Of a DNA stretch of 35,336 nucleotides, positions 8,566 through 15,231 are shown in pieces. The DNA comes from an uncultured Prevotellaceae bacterium (lineage in GTDB: Bacteria > Bacteroidota > Bacteroidia > Bacteroidales > Bacteroidaceae), in NCBI GenBank assembly GCA_900316575.1, contig ONDJ01000018.1, positions 1 through 35,336 on the forward strand. The letters run 5' to 3'. Position numbers and translations under genes: made by a program. Positions within the stretch are counted from its first letter, which is position 1, and every line of letters begins with the position of its first letter. The notes under the pieces were generated by a model. It saw only the letters and a list, made by a program, of their open reading frames with translations. It did no database searches and was not told where the DNA came from.

Positions 8566-9702
8566 ATGGACATAGAAACCCTGCGCATCGCTTTGCTCTC
8601 GCTACGGGGATGCACCGAGGATACTCCCTTTACCGACGATATCGTCGTCTTTCGCGTGAAGGGAAAAATCTTTGCGTGTATCGACATCGCTCGCCCCGAC
8701 CGAGTAGTGCTGAAAAGCGCACCCCAACGCACCGACGAGCTCCTCGCGCATTTTTCTTCAGTCGTGCCCGCCAAGTATTGGAACAAACGCAACTGGATAG
8801 AGGTGCTCTTCGGCGGAGATGTCACCGACGACCAGCTCCTTTCAATGGCGCGCCTGGCCTATGCTATCGTGCTTGGAGGATTTACAAAGAAAGCGCAAAT
8901 CGCCTTTTTCAGAGAGGGCTTGGCGAGCGATACGTTTTTTTACCATACCAACACCTGCTCATCTACTATGGAGCAGGCTTGGGCCGTTGGCGATGCTGCC
9001 TGTGCCAGCGGCGCGCATACCATGGCGTGTGTGCACAGCGACTTGCAAAAACACGGACGAGGCCAAACCGGAACCCACTGGGAGTCTCAGAACGGCAAAA
9101 ACCTCACGTTCACCATGGCCGTGAGCCCCACATGCTTGAAGCCCGAAAACTCCTTCTTGTTGCTCCAAACGGTGGCTGTGGCTTTGCACAGAACAATCTC
9201 GCAGCTACTTCTTACCGACAAGGACGCTCTCACCATTAAGTGGCCGAATGATATTTACTATGCCGACAAAAAACTTTGCGGAACGCTGATACAAAACAAT
9301 ATCAGCGGCCACACATTTCGTTTGTCCGCAATTGGCATAGGACTTAACGTCAACCAAACCGTCTTTCCTACTTGGGTGCCCAATCCCGTGTCGCTCGCAG
9401 AAATCCTCGGGGCGGAAATCTCTCGTTTTGTGCTTCTGGAAGATTTCCTCCACCATTTTGGAAATCTTTATGCCGACTTGAAAAATACCATCACAGAAGC
9501 TCCCCAATCAGCTACCTCAACGCTACATCGCTACTATATGCGCCATCTTTTCCGTAGCCACGGCACATATACTTGGCGCGATGCTGACACTACGTTTCAA
9601 GCCTCAATAGCCGACGTGCTGCCCACAGGCTCTCTCGTTCTTCGCTTGCCCGACGGCTCGCAGCGCACCTACGCTTTCAAAGAAGTGGAATACGTGTTTT
9701 GA
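8566..9702 (+). CDS. birA: MmcQ/YjbR-like domain fused to biotin--[acetyl-CoA-carboxylase] ligase
   Basis: A 378-aa protein with two recognisable parts in one uninterrupted frame. Residues 1-112 resemble MmcQ/YjbR proteins: TEDTPF (17-22), VFRVKGKIFACIDI, SSVVPAKYWNKRNWIEV and a final VLGGFTKK. Residues about 120-378 are a biotin protein ligase: HGRGQTG (163-169) for biotinyl-AMP binding, KWPNDIYY (225-232), KLCG (236-239), GIGLNVN (257-263) and a small C-terminal SH3-like tail. The ligase would biotinylate carboxyl carrier proteins. The usual HTH repressor domain of bifunctional BirA is absent and its place is taken by the YjbR-like fold, whose function is unclear. A terminator follows the stop. 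Confidence 0.88.
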   Translation: MDIETLRIALLSLRGCTEDTPFTDDIVVFRVKGKIFACIDIARPDRVVLKSAPQRTDELLAHFSSVVPAKYWNKRNWIEVLFGGDVTDDQLLSMARLAYAIVLGGFTKKAQIAFFREGLASDTFFYHTNTCSSTMEQAWAVGDAACASGAHTMACVHSDLQKHGRGQTGTHWESQNGKNLTFTMAVSPTCLKPENSFLLLQTVAVALHRTISQLLLTDKDALTIKWPNDIYYADKKLCGTLIQNNISGHTFRLSAIGIGLNVNQTVFPTWVPNPVSLAEILGAEISRFVLLEDFLHHFGNLYADLKNTITEAPQSATSTLHRYYMRHLFRSHGTYTWRDADTTFQASIADVLPTGSLVLRLPDGSQRTYAFKEVEYVF

Positions 9703-9730
9703 AGCCTCCACGCTCTCTTCTCTCTATGGC

Positions 9731-9761
9731 GGGCTTTTCCAAATAAGAGCCCACTTTTTTT
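9731..9761 (+). terminator. Rho-independent terminator after the birA fusion
   Basis: GGGCTTTT (9731-9738) pairs with AAGAGCCC (9745-9752) with one G-U pair and is followed by a run of seven T. It is oriented for the upstream plus-strand pair. Confidence 0.7.
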
Positions 9762-9841
9762 GTACAGCCCTTAGATGAACATTCCGAAATCGGATGCTTG
9801 CGTGCAATCAAGCCTATCTCTTCTGAAACACATAGGACCTT

Positions 9842-9895
9842 TTCGCGTTCGCACCGTACGAAAATTATGTTCGCGCCGTACGCCGCGAACGCGAA
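9842..9895. repeat. Inverted repeat with internal direct repeats (intergenic)
   Basis: TTCGCGTTCG (9842-9851) and CGAACGCGAA (9886-9895) form a perfect 10-bp inverted repeat. Inside, GTTCGCaCCGTACG (9847-9860) recurs as GTTCGCgCCGTACG (9869-9882). The element lies in the 460-bp gene-free stretch between the birA terminator and the kinase gene. It may belong to the same dispersed repeat as 9915-9991. Function unknown. Confidence 0.6.
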
Positions 9896-9914
9896 GCAAA
9901 GCCGCGTGGCTCAT

Positions 9915-9991
9915 GGGGCGCGGGCGTCCCGCCCGCGAATAGCTTGTATCAATCGCCCATTCTCGCTTTGCGGGCGAGACGCCCGCGCTCC
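9915..9991. repeat. GC-rich REP-like inverted pair
   Basis: Two roughly 20-bp GC-rich palindromic units (9918-9937 and 9969-9988) are inverted copies of each other with one mismatch (GCGCGGGCGTCCCGCCCGC against the complement of GCGGGCGAGACGCCCGCGC). Each unit also folds on itself. This head-to-head layout, about 30 bp apart, is typical of REP/BIME-type dispersed repeats. Composition is much more GC-rich than the surroundings. Whether it recurs in the genome cannot be seen from this window. Confidence 0.65.
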
Positions 9992-10113
9992 CAAGTATTG
10001 CGATAGGCCTGCGCGACCCCAAGATTTCACTGCGTTTATCAACAAACGAAGTCCCACAAAAGTTAATCCACAACCTTGTTGTGCCTACTTTAAGTTGAAA
10101 AAGAGCGACTTTG

Positions 10114-10145
10114 TTGCATTACTTTGTTAAAAAAGCTTACTTTTG
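10114..10145 (+). promoter_or_regulatory. Promoter of the kinase-SUMF1 gene
   Basis: TTG (10114-10116) and TACTTTTG (10138-10145) are spaced by 21 nt, a good Bacteroidetes promoter. A TTG in frame with the gene at 10143 lies inside the -7 box, which supports the downstream ATG at 10170 as the true start with a leader of about 20 nt. Confidence 0.65.
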
Positions 10146-10169
10146 CGCAGACTTCAATTTCTTAGCACT

Positions 10170-12713
10170 ATGCCCCAAGCGAAAGACAACAACTTCCTAC
10201 ACCCAGGCACGCGGCTCGGTGCAGAGCGTCAGTATCTCATTCTGAAACCGCTGGGCAATGGTGGTTTTGGCAAAACCTATTTGGCTCGCAACACCAAGTT
10301 TGGCGACGGCGGACCTCAGTTGGTCATCAAAGAGTTTTTCATGCTCAGGGAAATGCACCGCGATGAACATTCATCTCGTGCCTTGGTGAGCAATCCGCTC
10401 AATCAAGCTGCGGTGAACGATTTTCGCGCCAAGTTTATTCGCGAAGCCCAGCGCATCTATCAGCTCAGCCATCCTGGCATTGTGCGTGTCACCGACATTA
10501 TCTACGACGAGAACGACACGAGCTACTACGTGATGGACTACGTGGGCAGTCAATCCCTGAACGACCTCCTCGACCAGCGTGGCGTACTGCCCGAGGCTGA
10601 GGCTGTAGATTATGTTTGCCAAGTGCTTGAGGCTCTGCGCGTGGTACATGCCAATCGTATGCTCCATCTCGACGTGAAGCCCAGCAACATTATGCTCAAT
10701 GCCCAAGGACGGGTTGTGCTCATAGATTTCGGTGCGAGCAAGATTGAAAATTTCAAAGGCAAAATCTCGTCCACCCCCATGGCTCTTTCCAGGGGCTTTG
10801 CTTCGCCTGAGCAAATCAGCGGTTCGCTGAAACACATTGATCCGCGTGCAGACATTTATGCTGTAGGTGCCACACTCTACAATTTGCTTACGTCAAACGT
10901 GGTGCGTGATCCCATGGATCTTCTACAAGACAAAGATGCCGCCTTTGTCTTTCCACTTTCAGTAAGTGAGCCTGTGCGTCGGGCTGTAGTCCTCATGATG
11001 GCCTATCATTCTTCTGACCGTCCTGCCACGGTTGACGAAGCGCTTGCGTTGTTGCGTACAGCAGCGGCTGATATTACGTATGCCGATTCCACAGCAGATC
11101 TGTCGCTTCAAGAAATGCTTGAAATGGTAGAAGTAGAAGGCGGCACGTTCACTATGGGAGCCACAAGCGAACAGGGAAGTGATGCCTATGATGATGAAAA
11201 GCCCGCTCACCAAGTTACACTGAGTACGTTCTCTATCGGCAAGTACGAAGTGACGCAGGCGTTGTGGCAAGAAATTATGGGCAGTAATCCGTCCTACTTC
11301 AAAGGCGACAATCTGCCCGTTGAGCAAGTCTCTTGGGACGATTGTCAAGAATTCCTCAGCAAACTGAATGCACGCAAGGGCGAATTTGGTATTACAGATG
11401 GTCGCACGTTCCGTTTGCCCACCGAGGCCGAGTGGGAATACGCCGCGCGCGGCGGCAAGCTATCTAAAGGCTTTAAGTACAGCGGCTCGAACAACATTGG
11501 AGACGTGGCTTGGTACTGGGATAATAGTGGCAAAAAGACCCACCCTGTAGGCAGGAAGCAGGCTAACGAACTTGGCATTTACGACATGAGTGGCAACGTT
11601 TTGGAATGGTGCCATTGGTGTGGCGGTTATTCCTCTGGTGCTCAGACGAATCCGCAGGGTCCTGCTTCGGGCTCCCGCCGTGTGATTCGCGGCGGCTGCT
11701 GGGACAGCGGCGCGCGGGATTGCCGCGTGTCGTACCTGAACATCCTCACGCCCGTCAGCCGCTTCGCTAGCCTCGGCTTGCGCCTCGTCCTGAACGTAAG
11801 CAAACCTTTTGAAAAGCCCAAACCGAAACCTCAGTCCAAGCCACAACCTGTTCGTTCTAAGAAAAACAAAGGCAACCTCGTGCTGCTTCTTTCAGCTCTG
11901 GCAGGCATGGTGATTGTTATAGGGATTATGCTCGGTGTGCGGCAGTGTGGAGGAGGTGAGACGGTAGCGTATGATGATGCTTATGCCGATTCCACAGCAG
12001 ATCTGTCGCTTCAAGAAATGTGGGAAATGGTAGAAGTAGAAGGCGGCACGTTCACAATGGGAGCCACAAGCGAACAGGGAAGTGATGCCTGGGAAAACGA
12101 AAAGCCCGCTCATCAGGTAACGCTGAATACGTTCTCTATCGGCAAGTACGAAGTGACGCAGGATTTGTGGCAAGAAATTATGGGTAGTAATCCTTCCAAC
12201 TTCAAAGGCGACAATCTGCCCGTGGAGAACGTCTCTTGGGACGACTGTCAAGAATTTCTCCGCAAACTCAATGCTCGCAAGGGCGAATTTGGTTTTACTG
12301 ATGGTCGCACGTTCCGTTTGCCCACCGAGGCCGAGTGGGAATACGCCGCGCGTGGTGGCAAGTTATCTAAAGGCTTCAGGTACAGCGGTTCGAACAACCT
12401 TGGGGACGTGGCTTGGTACTGGGATAATAGTGGAGGAAAGACACATCCCGTAGGCACGAAGCAGCCCAACGAACTTGGCATTTACGATATGAGTGGAAAC
12501 GTTGATGAATGGTGTCAAGATTGGTATGGCGGTTATTCCTCTGGTGCTCAGACGAATCCGCAGGGTCCTGCGTCGGGCTCCGACCGTGTGAGGCGCGGTG
12601 GCAGCTGGAACAGCTTCGCGCAGGATAGCCGCGTGGCGTACCGGCGCAGCATCCTCACGCCCGAACCCCGCAGCAATTACCTCGGCTTGCGCCTCGTCCT
12701 GAAGTTCCCATAG
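10170..12713 (+). CDS. Membrane-anchored Ser/Thr protein kinase with two SUMF1/FGE-like domains
   Basis: An 847-aa protein. Residues 22-300 are a Hanks-type kinase: glycine loop LGNGGFGKTY (28-37), ATP-binding Lys54, HLDVKPSN (catalytic Asp169), DFG (186-188) and SPE (212-214), so it looks active. Residues 308-541 are a first SUMF1/FGE-sulfatase-like domain (GGTFTMG, EVTQALWQEIMGSNPS, RLPTEAEWEYAARGG, YDMSGNVLEW, RGGCW). A Lys/Pro-rich linker (548-568) and one transmembrane helix (569-590) follow, then a second, nearly identical SUMF1 domain (about 609-847). By the positive-inside rule the kinase and first SUMF1 are cytoplasmic and the second is periplasmic. The C-x4-C active site of true formylglycine-generating enzymes is not present, so ligand binding rather than catalysis is likely. 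The variable C-terminal ends suggest a DGR target (see findings). Confidence 0.9.
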   Translation: MPQAKDNNFLHPGTRLGAERQYLILKPLGNGGFGKTYLARNTKFGDGGPQLVIKEFFMLREMHRDEHSSRALVSNPLNQAAVNDFRAKFIREAQRIYQLSHPGIVRVTDIIYDENDTSYYVMDYVGSQSLNDLLDQRGVLPEAEAVDYVCQVLEALRVVHANRMLHLDVKPSNIMLNAQGRVVLIDFGASKIENFKGKISSTPMALSRGFASPEQISGSLKHIDPRADIYAVGATLYNLLTSNVVRDPMDLLQDKDAAFVFPLSVSEPVRRAVVLMMAYHSSDRPATVDEALALLRTAAADITYADSTADLSLQEMLEMVEVEGGTFTMGATSEQGSDAYDDEKPAHQVTLSTFSIGKYEVTQALWQEIMGSNPSYFKGDNLPVEQVSWDDCQEFLSKLNARKGEFGITDGRTFRLPTEAEWEYAARGGKLSKGFKYSGSNNIGDVAWYWDNSGKKTHPVGRKQANELGIYDMSGNVLEWCHWCGGYSSGAQTNPQGPASGSRRVIRGGCWDSGARDCRVSYLNILTPVSRFASLGLRLVLNVSKPFEKPKPKPQSKPQPVRSKKNKGNLVLLLSALAGMVIVIGIMLGVRQCGGGETVAYDDAYADSTADLSLQEMWEMVEVEGGTFTMGATSEQGSDAWENEKPAHQVTLNTFSIGKYEVTQDLWQEIMGSNPSNFKGDNLPVENVSWDDCQEFLRKLNARKGEFGFTDGRTFRLPTEAEWEYAARGGKLSKGFRYSGSNNLGDVAWYWDNSGGKTHPVGTKQPNELGIYDMSGNVDEWCQDWYGGYSSGAQTNPQGPASGSDRVRRGGSWNSFAQDSRVAYRRSILTPEPRSNYLGLRLVLKFP
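11079..11796 (+). repeat. SUMF1 domain duplication, copy 1
   Basis: The first copy of a tandem intragenic duplication, beginning in both copies at TATGCCGATTCCACAGCAG. It covers the linker ADSTADLSLQEM and the whole SUMF1 domain. The two copies are close to identical at the nucleotide level, including many third positions, except for the last 105 bp or so (about 11670-11775), where differences pile up. The offset between copies is 903 bp. Confidence 0.88.
11982..12707 (+). repeat. SUMF1 domain duplication, copy 2
   Basis: The second copy, which ends the gene. Its C-terminal variable stretch (about 12577-12685) differs from copy 1 mostly at first and second codon positions and has one extra codon. 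Both copies end in an identical GC-rich block CTCGGCTTGCGCCTCGTCCT. Confidence 0.88.
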
Positions 12714-12737
12714 GCAGAAAACTAATTTGCGATAACT

Positions 12738-12763
12738 GTTCGCAGTGCCTTAGGAGTGCGAAC
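12738..12763. terminator. Hairpin between convergent kinase and porin genes
   Basis: GTTCGCA (12738-12744) and TGCGAAC (12757-12763) form a perfect 7-bp stem in the 61-bp gap between the convergent stops. It has no strong T-run on either strand, so terminator activity is uncertain. Its location 25 nt after the second SUMF1 domain would also suit the hairpin that often follows a DGR variable region (speculative). Confidence 0.4.
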
Positions 12764-12774
12764 GACTTGTAATA

Positions 12775-14982
12775 CTAATTGATAAAGTTCCACGAAACGC
12801 CCAGACGTAGTACAAGGCGATTGATGGGATGGTGTGGAACAAGGAACGGACGGCCACTGCCACTGCTATAATTGATGTGGGAAGCCATGACGTAGAAGCG
12901 CGTGCGCTTCAGGTGGAAATTGGCGTAGGCGTTGATGATGGGATAACCGCCAATCTTAACGGCCGTTTCAGCGTCTTGCACGGCATATTGCCCAATGATG
13001 GGGGAGTAGGTCGGTGCATAGTACTTGGTGAACCAACGTAGGTCAACACCTATCTGTGTGCGGAGCACGCGGGCGATGCGAAAGTCAATGCAAAGGTTTG
13101 TGTAGGCATTGAGTGAGGGCAGGGGCAGCACGTCTTTTTCGCTGCTGACTTGGGCAGTCAACTCGCCAGTCCAGCGGAATATGCCAAGCTTGAGGTCTTG
13201 GGCCAAAGTGCCGCTGAGCACTTGGATGTTTTTTGAGGCCTGACGTGCTGACACACCATAAAGATAAAGGTTCTCCGTGTCGGTGGCTTGGCGCGTTTCG
13301 GCAAAGTAGCAATAGTTTTGTATGGACTCAAAACCTAAAGAAAGCCGTGTGCCTCTCCATTGCAGGGTTCCTGTAAGACGCGAGCGGAATTCTTTGTCGT
13401 AGTCTTCGTGGTCCCACCAGGCGTTGCGGGCATGATAGTGCTCAATGTAGATATCAGGACGGTCGGCACGAATGGTTCCTTTGAGGTCTATCTGGAGCGT
13501 GTCGCCAAAGAGCGGTATGTTGCCGCTGGCTTTGGCGTGAAGCAGAAACTCGCCCCAGGTGCTACCATCGCTGCGCGTTTCGCCAAAAGCGTCGTAGCTG
13601 AAGTATCGGCTATGTGTGCTCAAAATGCGCGCTCCGAGCGTGATGGTGTGGCTGGTGTAGGCTTCTTTGGAAAGATCCAGCAGGGGAAGTGTGTAGCGCT
13701 CAAAGTCGTGCGACACGTATAGTCGCAATCCGGCTTTCACCCATCGGCTGAAGCCCTCGTTGATTTCGAGCGAGAGCATGTTGTGTACTCGAGTGTAGTG
13801 CGTACGGTCGGAAGCACTGTCGCCTGGGAGGTAGAAGTCCAGGAAATAGCTGGTGTTGTCGGCGTTCATCGGCAAGTTCGACCGAAACTCTCTGCGGTCG
13901 GCATCAACGCGCAGAGAGTGGACAATGCTGGCTACGGGCACAAATTCGGGCGTGAGGCGCAGGCTGTCGGGAACAGATTGTTGTGAACTGCTTTGCTGCG
14001 GGAGTTGCGGCTGTGACGACCGCGAAGTGTCGGCAGCAAGCGCATTGATGCTGTCGGTTACAGCCGTGCGAAGCAAAGGGAGCGATGTGCCAAAGAGCCG
14101 GCTCACTTGCGAGGTATGAACGATTTCGCCTTTCGCGTTGCGATAGCGCGTAAAGCCCAGACGATAGCGGTGGGAGAGCGTAACGGTGGTCATGCGCAGA
14201 CGGTTCCAAGTCTTCGAAAGACGCATGGGCAAGTCGGCTTCGCTATAGCTTGACGAAAAGGCTTCGGGATTGGTTACGTAAGTGTCGTCTTCCAATCCGC
14301 CATTCTCTGAAGTCTTGTAGTAGTTGGTATAAGCCGAAAAGTGCAAATCATAGCGTTCGCCGATGTAAGAGCCAAAAAGACGGGCGTAGATTTGCGAAGT
14401 GCTCTGCGAAGAATAGTAGCCACGTCCGTAGAGATAATCAGCCTCGAAGCCTACACCAAGTCGCTTGTTGACGTTGGTGGCAAAAAGAGCCGTGAGGCGG
14501 TCTTCGCCATTTTGTTTGTTGCCACATTCGTGGTAGGTGAGGTTGGTAAAAGGCGACTTTGTGTTGGTGTACCAAAGGTCGGACGGTTCGCGAAAGAAGA
14601 AGTCGTAAGGTTCGGCAAAAAGGAAACTAAAAGGAGAGAAGTCGGACGGCGCGTCAAACCAAAGGCGCGAAATGCGCGGTGCGCCCAAGTTGCCCGTGTA
14701 ATTATAGTGTCCCGTGCGTCCGCTGGTGAAGGCATTGTTCTGAAAAAGCGTCATTGCCGTGTCGGGAACGGAACGAACAATGTCGCCAAAACGTTCGTCA
14801 ACTTGCCAGTAGTCAATACCCTCGGGTACGTCTTCCTTCTGAATGCTGTCGGACGCAAAGGCATCGCGCTCCTCGTCTAAGTCGGAAAGTACACGCTGGG
14901 CAAAAGCTCCACTGAAAGGATAAAACCCAAGGAGCAACGCAAAGAGAAGAAGGAAAAAAATCCTTGCTGTATGTAGGAACAT
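12775..14982 (-). CDS. Putative porin, outer-membrane beta-barrel (Bacteroidetes family)
   Basis: A 735-aa exported protein. The chosen ATG at 14982 begins a classical signal peptide (MFLHTARIFFLLLFALLLGF, cleavage likely after SGAFA). An earlier in-frame start is rejected because the promoter lies between the two. The mature part begins with an acidic stretch (DLDEERDAFASDS) and then shows many alternating, aromatic-rich beta strands, e.g. RLGVGFEADYLYGRGYYSS, YDLHFSAYTNYYK, LGFESIQNYCYFAE and the final NRLVLRLGVSWNFIN. This matches the 'putative porin' family common in Bacteroidales. Substrate is unknown. It has its own promoter and is not in an operon. Confidence 0.8.
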   Translation of the reverse strand: MFLHTARIFFLLLFALLLGFYPFSGAFAQRVLSDLDEERDAFASDSIQKEDVPEGIDYWQVDERFGDIVRSVPDTAMTLFQNNAFTSGRTGHYNYTGNLGAPRISRLWFDAPSDFSPFSFLFAEPYDFFFREPSDLWYTNTKSPFTNLTYHECGNKQNGEDRLTALFATNVNKRLGVGFEADYLYGRGYYSSQSTSQIYARLFGSYIGERYDLHFSAYTNYYKTSENGGLEDDTYVTNPEAFSSSYSEADLPMRLSKTWNRLRMTTVTLSHRYRLGFTRYRNAKGEIVHTSQVSRLFGTSLPLLRTAVTDSINALAADTSRSSQPQLPQQSSSQQSVPDSLRLTPEFVPVASIVHSLRVDADRREFRSNLPMNADNTSYFLDFYLPGDSASDRTHYTRVHNMLSLEINEGFSRWVKAGLRLYVSHDFERYTLPLLDLSKEAYTSHTITLGARILSTHSRYFSYDAFGETRSDGSTWGEFLLHAKASGNIPLFGDTLQIDLKGTIRADRPDIYIEHYHARNAWWDHEDYDKEFRSRLTGTLQWRGTRLSLGFESIQNYCYFAETRQATDTENLYLYGVSARQASKNIQVLSGTLAQDLKLGIFRWTGELTAQVSSEKDVLPLPSLNAYTNLCIDFRIARVLRTQIGVDLRWFTKYYAPTYSPIIGQYAVQDAETAVKIGGYPIINAYANFHLKRTRFYVMASHINYSSGSGRPFLVPHHPINRLVLRLGVSWNFIN

Positions 14983-14997
14983 TCTATTCACGGGCTG

Positions 14998-15027
14998 CAA
15001 AAATAGAAAAACTCCCCAAAACGACAA
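14998..15027 (-). promoter_or_regulatory. Promoter of the putative porin gene
   Basis: Minus-strand TATTTTTG (14998-15005) with TTG (15025-15027) 19 nt upstream. The predicted leader before the ATG at 14982 is very short (about 10 nt). Confidence 0.6.
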
Positions 15028-15142
15028 GAGAAGCGTACACCCTTTTCGCACTCCGTATTATATATATAGGGCGGAAAACATACGTTGAGTTTGGCTTTTG
15101 CAGCCTTTTTGCTTGTTTTTCAGTCATTTTCAGCGCAAAAAC

Positions 15143-15173
15143 TTTGGCAGGGAAAGAAAAGTTGCTACTTTCG
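15143..15173 (+). promoter_or_regulatory. Promoter of rpsA
   Basis: TTTG (15143-15146) and TACTTTCG (15166-15173), 19 nt apart, resemble the consensus with one mismatch in the -7 box. The leader would be about 50 nt, AT-rich, without a Shine-Dalgarno sequence (TTTTTATTAAAACAACC before the ATG). Confidence 0.55.
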
Positions 15174-15231
15174 CGCCGATTTAGTTCACATAATGTCTAA
15201 CTGTTTTTATTAAAACAACCAAAAATCTCTA

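Noticed and set aside
9771-10073. A 100-codon minus-strand open frame across the intergenic repeats
   Set aside because: Its translation is mostly the GC-rich REP-like inverted pair (AGVSPA / RAGRPRP type residues) and it has no start signal; it is a by-product of the repeats.
12738-12763. Reading this hairpin as firm proof of a DGR
   Set aside because: A simple 7-bp stem between convergent genes is equally well explained as a terminator; its distance and loop do not clearly match known DGR hairpins.
14983-15051. An N-terminal extension of the porin to an upstream start at 15051
   Set aside because: The extension would place the signal peptide internally and contains the promoter -7 box TATTTTTG.
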